A stretch of DNA of 64,000 bases from Streptomyces sp. TSRI0107 (GCF_001905845.1 NZ_LIVZ01000005.1:496001-560000); one strand, 5' to 3'; shown: positions 8,570-19,196, counted from the first letter of the stretch. Translations and numbers: made by a program. Notes: a model not told the origin generated them from the letters alone.

Positions 8570-9988
8570 TCAGCGGGCCAGCGGCTGGGCCGCCAGCGCC
8601 GCGACGAGCAGGGTCAGCGGACCGAACACCGTCAGCAGCGCACCGGCGCGCAACGCGGCGGCGCCGCGCAGCACGGTGGCGGGGGCGCCCAGGCGGAGCA
8701 GGGCGGCGGTGGTGTCGGCGCGGACCTGCCGCGCCTCCACAGCGGCGGTGAGGAGGGTCGCGGTGGTGCAGCCGGCGACCAGGAACGCGCCCAGCGTGGT
8801 GAGCGGGCCGAGGGCGGCCTGGTCCTGGAGCACGGCGAGGGCGTAGCCGGCGGAGGCCACCGCGCACACCACGCCCAGGGGGCGGCCGATGCGGCCGGAC
8901 TCAGCCATCAGGGCGCGGCCCGCGAGGAGGCGCAGCGCGCCGGGGTGGGCGGCTTGCAGCAGCCGGCCGCAGAGGTGGGTCAGGCCGGGGCCGGCCAGCG
9001 CGAGCCCCACGGCGGTCAGCGCCCAGCCGACCAGGACGCCGAGCGGCCCCGCGCCCAGGCCGCCGGGCATGGTGACGTCGGTGGGGACGGCGGTGCGCCC
9101 CGCGTAGGCCTCGGCGGCCAGCCCGGCGGCGAGGGTGGCGATGCCCCAGGGGAGGGTCGCGGTCGGGTTGGGGGCGGGCGCCTGCGCGGTACCCGGCGTC
9201 ACGCTGCGGGGATCGGGCGCGCCGTCCGGGTCCGCAGCGGTCGCGCCGTCCGGGGCCGGCGCGTTCGCGCCGCCCGGCGCCGGCCGGGTGCCGCCCGCGC
9301 CCGTCTGTGCCACGGACGGTACGACCGCCCGCGGGCCGCCGGTGCCTCCCGTGGCCCGCCGGTCACCCGCACGGGAACCGAATCTCCCGTACGTGCCGAA
9401 CGTCTCCGGCCCCCGTGTCCGGCCCCCGAACGCGCCGAAGCGGCCGAAGTGGCGGTGGGACGTCTGGGGCCGGGGGTCCTGGGGGCGGAGGGTGAGGGCC
9501 ACCGAGAGGGACGCGGTCGTCGGGATCGAGGCCAGAAGGGTGAGGGTCGCCGGGAGGGGGAGTGGCTGGTCGGCCGCCAGGAACTCCGCCGCCGCGCCGT
9601 CGAAGGGCAGGCCGGTGAGGTCGCCGCGCAGGTGGAGGAAGAAGAGCAGGGCCAGCATGGAGCCCAGGGTGGTGGCCAGGGCGGTGGTGACCGTCGAGAT
9701 GGCCATCAGGCGGGCCGGGCCCAGGCCGATCGCCGCGAGGCCGGGGCGCGGCGCCGTCGCGGGGTCGGTGCGGGCGACCGCGACGGCGAAGTGGACCGTC
9801 GCGGCGAGCGGGACCGCGCACCAGGCGAGCCGGAGCAGCAGGGACCCGGCGGGGGCGTCGGGGTGGCCGAGCGCGTAGCCCAGTGCGGACAGCAGGAGGA
9901 AGCCCGTACCCGCCGAGGCCGCCGCGACGAGCAGGCGGCGCAGCTGGACGGCCGGGTGGGCGCTGCGGGTCAGGCGGAGAGCGAGCAC
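8570..9988 (-). CDS. FtsX-like ABC transporter permease with a long low-complexity internal region
   Basis: About 472 residues with hydrophobic segments at both ends: one near residues 20-40, three more up to residue 160, and about six in the last 200 residues. The ends resemble MacB/FtsX-family permeases (RLTRSAHPAVQLRRLL at the start). Between them lie about 120 residues rich in Gly, Pro, Ala and Arg, with short FGRFG/FGTYGRFG repeats, which is not normal for the family. The GTG start at 9988 overlaps the ATPase gene by 19 bases and has GGAAGG upstream, so the two are translationally coupled. The long open frame extending to 10324 is only the shadow of the ATPase gene. The substrate is unknown. 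Confidence 0.72.
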   Translation of the reverse strand: MLALRLTRSAHPAVQLRRLLVAAASAGTGFLLLSALGYALGHPDAPAGSLLLRLAWCAVPLAATVHFAVAVARTDPATAPRPGLAAIGLGPARLMAISTVTTALATTLGSMLALLFFLHLRGDLTGLPFDGAAAEFLAADQPLPLPATLTLLASIPTTASLSVALTLRPQDPRPQTSHRHFGRFGAFGGRTRGPETFGTYGRFGSRAGDRRATGGTGGPRAVVPSVAQTGAGGTRPAPGGANAPAPDGATAADPDGAPDPRSVTPGTAQAPAPNPTATLPWGIATLAAGLAAEAYAGRTAVPTDVTMPGGLGAGPLGVLVGWALTAVGLALAGPGLTHLCGRLLQAAHPGALRLLAGRALMAESGRIGRPLGVVCAVASAGYALAVLQDQAALGPLTTLGAFLVAGCTTATLLTAAVEARQVRADTTAALLRLGAPATVLRGAAALRAGALLTVFGPLTLLVAALAAQPLAR

Positions 9989-10710
9989 GCGGCCCGGCCT
10001 TCCGTCTCGGGGGCCGGGGGCAGGTGGACGGTGGTGACGCGGCGTCCGTCCAGCAGGGAGACCGTGCGGTCGGCGAGGGCCGCGGTCTCCGCGTCGTGGG
10101 TGGCCAGCAGCACCGTGATGCCGTGCGAGCGGGCCGCCGTCGTGAGGGTGCGCAGCACGTGACCGCGGTCCGCGCGGTGCAGTGGCGCGGTCGGCTCGTC
10201 CGCGAACAGGACGGTGGGCGCGGGGGCGAGCGCGCGGGCGATGCAGACGCGCTGGCGTTCGGACTGGAGCAGGTCGGCGGGCCGTTTGCGGGACTTCTCG
10301 CCGATGTCGAGGCGTTCCAGCCACTCCTGGGCGGCGACCTTGGCCCGGCGCCGGCTGGTGCCGCGCAGCATCAGCGGGAGCGCGGCGTTCTCCCAGACGT
10401 TCAGCTCCGGTACGAGGGAGGGGGCGGGGTCGATCCAGCCGAACCGGTCGCGGCGCAGCCGTTCACGGGCGATGGGGCCCATGGTGTGCACGGGGACGCT
10501 GTTGAACCAGACCTCGCCGCGCTGGGCGCGCAGCTGCCCGGACAGACAGCCCAGCAGGGTGCTCTTGCCGCTGCCGCGCGGGCCGTTGACGGCCAGGATC
10601 TCGCCCTCGCGGACGCCGAGCGAGACGCCGTTCAGCGCGGGCGAGCCGTCCCGGTGCGTGAAGTGCAGTGACCGTGCCCAGAGCACGTCGTTGTCCGGCG
10701 GGGCCTCCAT
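9970..10710 (-). CDS. ABC transporter ATP-binding protein (LolD/MacB type) with degenerate signature
   Basis: A 246-residue ATPase partner of the permease that overlaps it downstream. It has Walker A GPRGSGKST near residue 40, Walker B TVLFADEPT and a switch His in LLATHDAETAALADR. The usual LSGGQ signature is replaced by LLQSE in ADLLQSERQRVCIARA, and the D-loop reads APLHRADR, so one composite ATP site may be weak. The ATG at 10710 with GAGGTG just upstream gives a normal family N-terminus (LWARSLHFTHRDGSPALNG); the frame remains open upstream without similarity. Export of an unknown substrate or a regulatory mechanotransmission role are both possible. Confidence 0.78.
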   Translation of the reverse strand: MEAPPDNDVLWARSLHFTHRDGSPALNGVSLGVREGEILAVNGPRGSGKSTLLGCLSGQLRAQRGEVWFNSVPVHTMGPIARERLRRDRFGWIDPAPSLVPELNVWENAALPLMLRGTSRRRAKVAAQEWLERLDIGEKSRKRPADLLQSERQRVCIARALAPAPTVLFADEPTAPLHRADRGHVLRTLTTAARSHGITVLLATHDAETAALADRTVSLLDGRRVTTVHLPPAPETEGRAACSLSA

Positions 10711-10749
10711 GGGCGTACACCTCGGTTCAGATCCGTAGTTCCCGTGCCT

Positions 10750-10769
10750 GTTCCCCCGTGCGGGGGAAC
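10750..10769. promoter_or_regulatory. Palindrome in the leader of the ABC exporter pair
   Basis: GTTCCCCCG and CGGGGGAAC form a perfect 9+2+9 palindrome about 40 bases upstream of the ATPase start. It could be a regulator site or an mRNA hairpin; no associated regulator is adjacent. Confidence 0.4.
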
Positions 10770-10834
10770 GAAGACGGGGCCGATCGGTTACCAGGCACGC
10801 TAGGGATCCGGGGCGGGAACGCCGGACAGCACGC

Positions 10835-10879
10835 GGCCCGGGGTGCGCCCTTCTCACTCGTTCGGGCGCACCCCGGGCC
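10835..10879 (-). terminator. Terminator hairpin after the omega-aminotransferase gene
   Basis: A perfect 16-bp inverted repeat, each arm GGCCCGGGGTGCGCCC or its complement, with a 13-base loop. It starts 16 bases past the aminotransferase stop on the minus strand. Confidence 0.8.
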
Positions 10880-10895
10880 ACGGCACCGCGGGGAT

Positions 10896-12260
10896 CTACA
10901 GCTTGGTCCACGCCTCCGTCAGGGTGGCGCGCAGGATCTGCTCGATCTCGTCGAACGTCTCCTGGTCGGAGATCAGCGGCGGGGCGAGCTGGATGACCGG
11001 GTCACCCCGGTCGTCGGCGCGGCAGTACAGGCCGTTGTCGAAGAGGGCCTTCGACAGGAAGCCGTACAGGACGCGCTCGGTCTCCTCCTCGTTGAAGGAC
11101 TCCTTGGTGTTCTTGTCCTTCACCAGCTCGATGCCGTAGAAGAAGCCGTTGCCGCGGACGTCGCCGACGATCGGCAGGTCGTGCAGCTTCTGCAGGGTCT
11201 GCAGGAAGGCGCCCTCGTTGTCCAGCACGTGCTGGGTGAGGTTCTCGCGCTCGAACAGGTCGAGGTTGGCGAGGCCCACCGCGGCCGACACGGGGTGACC
11301 GCCGAAGGTGTAGCCGTGCAGGAAGGTGTTGTCGCCCTTGTAGAACGGCTCGGCGATGCGGTCGGAGACGATGCACGCGCCGATCGGGGAGTAGCCCGAG
11401 GTCATGCCCTTGGCGCAGGTGATCATGTCCGGGACGTAGCCGAACTTGTCGCAGGCGAAGATCGTGCCGAGGCGGCCGAAGGCGCAGATGACCTCGTCCG
11501 ACACCAGCAGCACGTCGTACTTGTCGCAGATCTCGCGGACCCGCTGGAAGTAGCCGGGCGGCGGCGGGAAGCAGCCGCCGGCGTTCTGCACCGGCTCCAG
11601 GAAGACCGCGGCAACCGTCTCGGGGCCCTCGAAGAGGATCTGCTGCTCGATCTGGTCGGCGGCCCAGCGGCCGAAGGCCTCGGGGTCGTCGCCGAAGATC
11701 GGGGCGCGGTAGATGTTGGTGTTCGGCACCTTGTGCGCGCCGGGCACCAGCGGCTCGAACGGGGCCTTCAGGCCCGGCAGGCCGGTGATGGACAGGGCGC
11801 CCTGCGGGGTGCCGTGGTAGGCGACCGCGCGGGAGATGACCTTGTACTTGGTCGGCTTGCCCTGGAGCTTGAAGTACTGCTTGGCGAGCTTCCAGGCGGT
11901 CTCGACCGCCTCGCCGCCGCCGGTGGTGAAGAAGACCTTGTTGAGGTCGCCCGGCGCGTAGTCGGCGAGCCGCTCCGCGAGCTCGACGGCCTTCGGGTGG
12001 GCGTAGGACCAGACGGGGAAGAACGCCAGTTCCTGGGCCTGCTTGAAGGCGGTCTCGGCGAGCTCCGTGCGGCCGTGACCGGCCTGGACCACGAACAGGC
12101 CCGCGAGACCGTCGAGGTAGCGCTTGCCCTTGTCGTCGTAGATGTAGGTGCCCTCACCGCGGACGATGGTCGGGACGGGGGAGTTCTCGTACGACGACAT
12201 GCGGGTGAAGTGCATCCACAGGTGGTCGTACGCGCTCTGGCTGAGGTCCTTGGTGCTCAC
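10896..12260 (-). CDS. Class III omega-aminotransferase, probable putrescine/diamine aminotransferase
   Basis: PLP enzyme of 454 residues. It has the class III features: the LDGLAGLFVVQAGHG region near residue 60, the GGGEAVETAWKLAKQY cofactor loop, LLVSDEVICAFGRLG with the PLP-pyridine Asp, and ITCAKGMTSGYSPIGA with the Schiff-base Lys. The N-terminus (SAYDHLWMHFTRMSSYEN) resembles SpuC-type putrescine:pyruvate and beta-alanine:pyruvate transaminases rather than GabT. With an aminobutyraldehyde dehydrogenase divergent from its regulator, the likely job is putrescine to 4-aminobutyraldehyde. GTG 12260 follows TGAGGA and lies 20 bases after the lrp-like gene, so the two form an operon. Substrate choice is inferred from context. 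Confidence 0.82.
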   Translation of the reverse strand: MSTKDLSQSAYDHLWMHFTRMSSYENSPVPTIVRGEGTYIYDDKGKRYLDGLAGLFVVQAGHGRTELAETAFKQAQELAFFPVWSYAHPKAVELAERLADYAPGDLNKVFFTTGGGEAVETAWKLAKQYFKLQGKPTKYKVISRAVAYHGTPQGALSITGLPGLKAPFEPLVPGAHKVPNTNIYRAPIFGDDPEAFGRWAADQIEQQILFEGPETVAAVFLEPVQNAGGCFPPPPGYFQRVREICDKYDVLLVSDEVICAFGRLGTIFACDKFGYVPDMITCAKGMTSGYSPIGACIVSDRIAEPFYKGDNTFLHGYTFGGHPVSAAVGLANLDLFERENLTQHVLDNEGAFLQTLQKLHDLPIVGDVRGNGFFYGIELVKDKNTKESFNEEETERVLYGFLSKALFDNGLYCRADDRGDPVIQLAPPLISDQETFDEIEQILRATLTEAWTKL

Positions 12261-12280
12261 GGTTATCGGGTCCTCACGGG

Positions 12281-12796
12281 TTATCGGGTTCCCCACATGT
12301 AGGTCTGCTTCTTGAGCTTCAGGTAGACGAAGCTCTCGGTGGAGCGCACGCCGGGCAGCGCCCGGATGCGCTTGTTGATGACGGACAGCAGGTGGTCGTC
12401 GTCCTCGCAGACGATCTCGGCGAGGATGTCGAACGAGCCCGCGGTCATCACCACGTACTCCACTTCCGCCATGCCGGTCAGCGCGTCGGCGACGGACTCC
12501 ACGTCGCCCTCGACGTTGATCCCGACCATCGCCTGCCGGCGGAAGCCCACGGTGAGCGGGTCCGTGACGGCGACGATCTGCATCACGCCCTGGTCGAGCA
12601 GCTTCTGGACGCGCTGGCGCACGGCGGCCTCCGACAGGCCCACGGCCTTGCCGATGGCGGCGTACGGCCGGCGGCCGTCCTGCTGGAGCTGTTCGATGAT
12701 GGCGAGGGAGACGGCATCCAGCTGGGGGGTGCCGTTCCTGGACTCGCGGGAGTCCCTCTGGTCTGCGCTTCGACTGGCCACGACCTCACTGTGCAC
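12281..12796 (-). CDS. Lrp/AsnC-family transcriptional regulator
   Basis: A 171-residue feast/famine regulator. The N-terminal winged helix (LDAVSLAIIEQLQQDGRR ... VGLSEAAVRQRVQKLLDQG) is followed by an AsnC/RAM ligand-binding domain (QAMVGINVEGDVESVADAL ... VYLKLKKQTYMWGTR). It is the first gene of an operon with the omega-aminotransferase and diverges from the aldehyde dehydrogenase at 12959, so it probably controls both in response to an amino acid or polyamine-derived ligand. The start is uncertain: GTG 12796 is used here, GTG 12781 is possible; neither has a well-placed Shine-Dalgarno sequence, so the transcript may be nearly leaderless. Confidence 0.87.
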   Translation of the reverse strand: MHSEVVASRSADQRDSRESRNGTPQLDAVSLAIIEQLQQDGRRPYAAIGKAVGLSEAAVRQRVQKLLDQGVMQIVAVTDPLTVGFRRQAMVGINVEGDVESVADALTGMAEVEYVVMTAGSFDILAEIVCEDDDHLLSVINKRIRALPGVRSTESFVYLKLKKQTYMWGTR

Positions 12797-12857
12797 GAGG
12801 ACTCGATAGTTTTGCAAGGCAGGATCGATGAAATCCGTTGTTTGTGAGATTCCAGCT

Positions 12858-12870
12858 TGCGGATTTCGCA
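12858..12870. promoter_or_regulatory. Candidate Lrp operator in the divergent promoter region
   Basis: TGCGGATTTCGCA is a small inverted repeat with an A/T centre in an otherwise unusually A/T-rich stretch (12795-12875) between the divergent lrp-like and aldehyde dehydrogenase genes. It has the general look of an Lrp/AsnC box, but no consensus was tested. Confidence 0.35.
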
Positions 12871-12891
12871 GATTCGACGCGCCGGGGGGTG

Positions 12892-12919
12892 TTGAAACCG
12901 TGGGTCGAGCGACTAGGGT
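12892..12919 (+). promoter_or_regulatory. Promoter for the aldehyde dehydrogenase gene at 12959
   Basis: TTGAAA (12892-12897) and TAGGGT (12914-12919) are separated by 16 bases. The start would be near 12926, about 33 bases before the GTG start codon. Confidence 0.55.
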
Positions 12920-12958
12920 GGGCATCTCAAGGAATGGACACCGACAGGAGGGCCGGCA

Positions 12959-14398
12959 GTGACCACCGAACTGCGTCGCCTGCGCAACTACATCGACGGA
13001 GAGTTCCGGGACGCCGCCGACGGACGCACCACCGAGGTGGTGAACCCCGCCACCGGCGAGGCGTACGCCACCGCGCCGCTGTCCGGGCAGGCCGACGTCG
13101 ACGCCGCCATGGCGGCCGCCGAGGCCGCGTTCCCGGCGTGGCGGGACACGACCCCCGCCGAACGGCAGAAGGCCCTTCTGAAGATCGCGGACGCGTTCGA
13201 GGAGCGCGCCGAGGAACTGATCGCGGCCGAGGTGGAGAACACGGGCAAGCCCGTCGGGCTGACCCGCACCGAGGAGATCCCGCCGATGGTCGACCAGATC
13301 CGCTTCTTCGCGGGTGCCGCGCGGATGCTGGAGGGCCGCTCCGCCGGTGAGTACATGGACGGTCTGACCTCGATCATCCGCCGTGAGCCGGTCGGCGTCT
13401 GCGCCCAGGTGGCGCCGTGGAACTACCCGATGATGATGGCCGTGTGGAAGTTCGCCCCGGCCATCGCCGCGGGCAACACCGTCGTGCTGAAGCCGTCGGA
13501 CACCACCCCGGCCTCCACCGTGCTGATCGCCGACATCATGGGCTCGATCCTGCCCAAGGGCGTCTTCAACGTCATCTGCGGCGACCGCGAGACCGGCCGC
13601 CTCATGGTCGAGCACCCGACCCCGGCGATGGCCTCCATCACCGGCTCGGTGCGCGCCGGCATGGCCGTCGCCGAGTCCGCCGCCAAGGACGTCAAGCGCG
13701 TCCACCTGGAGCTCGGCGGCAAGGCCCCGGTCGTCGTCTTCGAGGACACCGACATCGCCAAGGCCGTCGAGGACATCTCCGCCGCGGGCTTCTTCAACGC
13801 CGGCCAGGACTGTACGGCCGCCACCCGCGTGCTGGTCCAGGAGTCCATCCACGACGAGTTCGTCGCCGCGCTCGCCAAGGCCGCCGCCGAGACCAAGACC
13901 GGCCAGCCGGACGACGAGGACGTGGCGTACGGCCCGCTGAACAACCCCAACCAGCTCAAGCAGGTCGCCGGCTTCATCGAGCGGCTGCCCGCGCACGCCA
14001 AGGTCGAGGCGGGCGGCCACCAGGTCGGCGACAAGGGCTACTTCTACGCCCCGACCGTCGTCTCCGGCCTCAAGCAGGACGACGAGATCGTCCAGAACGA
14101 GGTCTTCGGCCCGGTCATCACCGTGCAGTCCTTCACCGACGAGGAGCAGGCGGTCACCTGGGCCAACGGCGTCGAGTACGCCCTCGCCTCCTCCGTGTGG
14201 ACCAAGGACCACGGCCGAGCCATGCGGATGTCCAAGAAGCTCGACTTCGGCTGCGTGTGGATCAACACCCACATCCCGCTGGTCGCCGAGATGCCGCACG
14301 GCGGCTTCAAGAAGTCCGGCTACGGCAAGGACCTGTCGGGCTACGGCTTCGAGGACTACACCCGCATCAAGCACGTCATGACGTCGCTGGACGCATGA
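12959..14398 (+). CDS. Aldehyde dehydrogenase, probable 4-aminobutyraldehyde dehydrogenase
   Basis: NAD(P)-dependent aldehyde dehydrogenase of 479 residues, the usual family length. It has PWNYPMMMAVWKFAPAIAAGN for the oxyanion/cofactor region, VVLKPSD, the general-base Glu in HLELGGKAP near residue 248, and the catalytic Cys in NAGQDCTAATR near 282. The C-terminal GYGKDLSGYGFEDYTRIKHVM resembles betaine-aldehyde and gamma-aminobutyraldehyde dehydrogenases (PatD/PuuC-like). GTG 12959 follows AGGAGGG at good spacing. Placed divergently from lrp and the omega-aminotransferase, it fits conversion of 4-aminobutyraldehyde to GABA. A long terminator hairpin follows. Confidence 0.85.
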   Translation: MTTELRRLRNYIDGEFRDAADGRTTEVVNPATGEAYATAPLSGQADVDAAMAAAEAAFPAWRDTTPAERQKALLKIADAFEERAEELIAAEVENTGKPVGLTRTEEIPPMVDQIRFFAGAARMLEGRSAGEYMDGLTSIIRREPVGVCAQVAPWNYPMMMAVWKFAPAIAAGNTVVLKPSDTTPASTVLIADIMGSILPKGVFNVICGDRETGRLMVEHPTPAMASITGSVRAGMAVAESAAKDVKRVHLELGGKAPVVVFEDTDIAKAVEDISAAGFFNAGQDCTAATRVLVQESIHDEFVAALAKAAAETKTGQPDDEDVAYGPLNNPNQLKQVAGFIERLPAHAKVEAGGHQVGDKGYFYAPTVVSGLKQDDEIVQNEVFGPVITVQSFTDEEQAVTWANGVEYALASSVWTKDHGRAMRMSKKLDFGCVWINTHIPLVAEMPHGGFKKSGYGKDLSGYGFEDYTRIKHVMTSLDA

Positions 14399-14426
14399 TC
14401 CCGCGGGAGTACGTGAACCCGTGACC

Positions 14427-14464
14427 CGTGGCCCCGGACGGAGGACGGACCGTCCGGGGCCACG
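14427..14464. terminator. Terminator hairpin after the aldehyde dehydrogenase
   Basis: Arms of 15 bp (CGTGGCCCCGGACGG and its complement) are perfectly complementary, with an 8-base loop. It lies between the dehydrogenase stop at 14398 and the binding-protein gene. Confidence 0.75.
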
Positions 14465-14589
14465 TCATGTCCGGCGCCACCTTCGACGTCACGTCCGGCC
14501 CCCGTTGGACAGGGTGTCCCGAACCCGCCCGGCCGCACTCGACGGGACGTCGATTGTCCGCGTCCGGACCGGCCCGGCATCCTTCCGGG

Positions 14590-15774
14590 GTGCCCCCCAG
14601 GACCTCGAACCTCTCCCGCCGTTCGCTGCTGCGCGCCCTCGGCGGCGCCGCCGCCCTCACCGGACTCGCCGGCTGCGGCGTCCCGGCCGCGTACGTCGCG
14701 CCCGGCGACCGCGCCACCCGCGATCTCTCCGCCACCGACAAGCGGCTGACCTGGGCGAACTGGCCGCTGTACATCGACACCGACGACGCGGACGAGACCA
14801 GCCGGCCCAGCCTGCGGGCGTTCGAGCGCCGGACCGGGATCTCCGTCGACTACGTCGAGGAGATCAACGACAACGACGAGTTCTTCGGCAAGATCAGCCC
14901 CGCGCTGATGAACAACCAGCCCACCGGCCGCGACCTGATCGTCGTCAGCGACTGGATGTGCGCCCGGTTCGTCCGGCTGGGCTGGGTGCAGGAGATGGAC
15001 CGCGCCCGGCAGCCCAACGTCACCCGGTACCTCGACCCGCTGCTGCGCTCACCCGCCTTCGACCCCGGCCGCGCGTCCACCGTGCCCTGGCAGTCCGGCA
15101 TCACCGGCATCGCCTACAACCACCGGGTGCTCGGCCGCGAGATCCGCCGGGTCTCCGACCTGTGGGCGGACGACCTCAAGGGCCGGGTGACCCTGCTGTC
15201 CGGCCTCGACGAGGCGTTCGCGCTGCTGATGCAGGGCGACGGCGTCGACATCACCCGCTGGACCGCCGACGACTTCCACCGCATGTGCGACGCGGTGGAG
15301 GAGCAGGTGCGCCGCGGCCAGATCCGCCGGTTCACCGGCAACGACTACATCAAGGACCTCTCCAGCGGCGACGTGCTCGCCTGCCAGGCGTACTCCGGAG
15401 ACGTCATCCAGCTCCAGGCCGACGACCCCGACATCCGCTTCGTCGTCCCCGAGGAAGGCGCCGAGCTGTGGTCCGAGTCCCTGATGATCCCCAACCTCGC
15501 CTCGCACAAGGCGAACGCCGAGCGGCTGATCGACCACTACTACCAGCCCGAGGTCGCCGCCGAGCTGGCCGCCTGGGTGAACTACGTCTGCCCCGTGCCG
15601 GCCGCCCGGGACGTGCTGGCCTCCGCCAAGGACGCGGAGACCGCCGCCCTGGCGGAGGACCCGCTGATCTTCCCGGACGCCGGGATGCGTGAACGGCTCG
15701 CGATCGCCCGGGACATCACGTCCGGGGAGCGGGTGGAGTTCGGCAAGCGGTGGAACGCGATCGCCGGGCTGTGA
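14590..15774 (+). CDS. Orphan polyamine (spermidine/putrescine) ABC transporter binding lipoprotein
   Basis: A 394-residue PotD/PotF-like binding protein. It starts with a Tat-type lipoprotein signal: twin Arg in SRRSLLRALGG and lipobox LAGC near residue 32. Mature-domain motifs include LTWANWPLYIDTDD, FFGKISPALMNNQPTGRDLI, RRFTGNDYIKDL and ANAERLIDHYYQPEVAAELA. GTG 14590 places the signal at the normal distance from the start; an in-frame ATG at 14467 would add 41 unlikely residues and lies in the terminator region. The upstream Shine-Dalgarno is weak. No permease is adjacent; a close paralogue (27697) sits with the full transporter and may share it. Confidence 0.85.
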   Translation: MPPRTSNLSRRSLLRALGGAAALTGLAGCGVPAAYVAPGDRATRDLSATDKRLTWANWPLYIDTDDADETSRPSLRAFERRTGISVDYVEEINDNDEFFGKISPALMNNQPTGRDLIVVSDWMCARFVRLGWVQEMDRARQPNVTRYLDPLLRSPAFDPGRASTVPWQSGITGIAYNHRVLGREIRRVSDLWADDLKGRVTLLSGLDEAFALLMQGDGVDITRWTADDFHRMCDAVEEQVRRGQIRRFTGNDYIKDLSSGDVLACQAYSGDVIQLQADDPDIRFVVPEEGAELWSESLMIPNLASHKANAERLIDHYYQPEVAAELAAWVNYVCPVPAARDVLASAKDAETAALAEDPLIFPDAGMRERLAIARDITSGERVEFGKRWNAIAGL

Positions 15775-15790
15775 CGGCCGCGTTCCGTCA
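15772..15790. terminator. Short hairpin spanning two converging stop codons
   Basis: TGACGG and CCGTCA pair across a 7-base loop. Only 13 bases separate the converging genes and the hairpin includes both stop codons, so it may be a compact two-way terminator. The stem is short. Confidence 0.4.
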
Positions 15791-16765
15791 GTGACCGTGC
15801 GGGCTCTCCTCGTGCTGCTCCGAGGCCGGGGCGTCCGGGGCGGACGGGGTGGGCGGGGTGGACGGGGCGTCGGAGGCGGCCGGGGCCCGCTCGCCCGCCC
15901 GGACCGTGAAGGCCGCCGTGTGGACCTCGCCGTCGGCCTTGAAGTCGAGGAAGAGCCGGTAGGCGCCCTCGGTGGGGGCGGTGGCGGAGAAGGCGACCTC
16001 GGGTCCGGAGACGGCGGTGCCGTGGGCCTCCTCGTGCGGGTGGACGTGCAGGTAGGCGAGGTCTCCGGAGCGCAGGGCGACCAGATGGCCGTAGGCGCCG
16101 AGGTAGGGCTGGAGGCCGGTGACCGGCTCGCCGTCGCGGCGGACGGTGAACGTGAGGTCGCTCTCGCCGCCGGCCTTCAGGGTGCCGTCGAGGGTGACGG
16201 TGTAGCCGTCCACGGTGGCCGTGGCGGCGGGCGCGGGCAGGGCGTCCGGGGTGTAGGTGCCGGAGGCCGCGAGGTCGGCGCCGAGGGTCAGGCCCTCCCG
16301 CTCGGCGGCGGGGGTGAAGTCGGCGAGGACGCGGTAGCCGCCGGGGTCGGGGAGGGTGGCGGTGGTGGTCCAGGTGCCGTCGGCCGAGCGGGTGGGGTGC
16401 AGGTGCCGGTAGGCGGTCAGGTCGCGTGAGGCGACGATCAGGTGCAGTTCCTTCTCGTGCTCGCGCCGGTACTCGGTCACCGGCCGGCCGTCCGCGTCGC
16501 GGATGACGAACCGCAGGGTCGCCGGGGTGTCCGCGCGCACGCGGGGGGTTTCGAGGTCGAGGGTGTAGCCCCCTTCGGAGACCTGGAGGCCGCCCGGTGT
16601 GGTGCCGCCCGGTGCGGCGGACGCGGGGGAGGAGTGGGCGGCCGACTCGTGCCCCCCGCCGTCGTCCGTGGAGACCGGGGAGACGGTGGCGCCGATGCCG
16701 TACGCGGCGGCGAAGGACGCGGCCAGGGCCGCACCGAAGGCGCCGATCTTCTGCAGGGGATGCAT
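15788..16765 (-). CDS. Secreted or membrane-anchored His-rich protein, probably copper-related
   Basis: A 325-residue protein with one N-terminal hydrophobic segment (about residues 6-26), followed by a Ser/Gly/His linker and two beta-sandwich-like repeats around ELHLIVASRDLTAYRHLHP and GHLVALRSGDLAYLHVHPH. It ends in an acidic/His tail (SEQHEESPHGH). The LHP/HVHP clusters suit metal binding. The ATG at 16765 follows GGAGTCAGAG. It diverges from copA across two CsoR-like operators, so it is likely copper-induced and may bind or chaperone copper outside the membrane. No characterised family was recognised. Confidence 0.7.
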   Translation of the reverse strand: MHPLQKIGAFGAALAASFAAAYGIGATVSPVSTDDGGGHESAAHSSPASAAPGGTTPGGLQVSEGGYTLDLETPRVRADTPATLRFVIRDADGRPVTEYRREHEKELHLIVASRDLTAYRHLHPTRSADGTWTTTATLPDPGGYRVLADFTPAAEREGLTLGADLAASGTYTPDALPAPAATATVDGYTVTLDGTLKAGGESDLTFTVRRDGEPVTGLQPYLGAYGHLVALRSGDLAYLHVHPHEEAHGTAVSGPEVAFSATAPTEGAYRLFLDFKADGEVHTAAFTVRAGERAPAASDAPSTPPTPSAPDAPASEQHEESPHGH

Positions 16766-16793
16766 CTCTGACTCCAGACTGCTCTTGATCCCA

Positions 16794-16810
16794 GTACCCG
16801 GAGGGGGTAT
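16794..16810. promoter_or_regulatory. CsoR-type copper operator, copy 1
   Basis: GTACCCGGAGGGGGTAT matches the CsoR box layout (TACCC...GGGTA) and lies 29 bases upstream of the His-rich protein start. Confidence 0.65.
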
Positions 16811-16825
16811 ACATGTGAGCACCTT

Positions 16826-16842
16826 ATACCCCCAGGGGGTAT
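16826..16842. promoter_or_regulatory. CsoR-type copper operator, copy 2
   Basis: ATACCCCC-A-GGGGGTAT is a perfect 8+1+8 palindrome and a strong CsoR-box match, 51 bases upstream of the copA start. The two boxes are 32 bases apart centre to centre, about three helical turns, in the divergent promoter region. Confidence 0.8.
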
Positions 16843-16893
16843 CAAGTGAAGAGGGCTCGGCAGAGCCGGCGAGCGGGAATCCCAGGAGGAGCG

Positions 16894-19137
<2,244 letters not shown>

Positions 19138-19161
19138 GGAACGGTGAGGGCGGACCGCACC

Positions 19162-19185
19162 GGGGGCGACCGCGAGGTCGCCCCC
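19162..19185 (+). terminator. Terminator hairpin after copA
   Basis: Perfect 10-bp stem GGGGGCGACC / GGTCGCCCCC with a GCGA tetraloop, between the converging copA and serine hydrolase genes. Confidence 0.75.
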
Positions 19186-19196
19186 TTCCGCACGGG

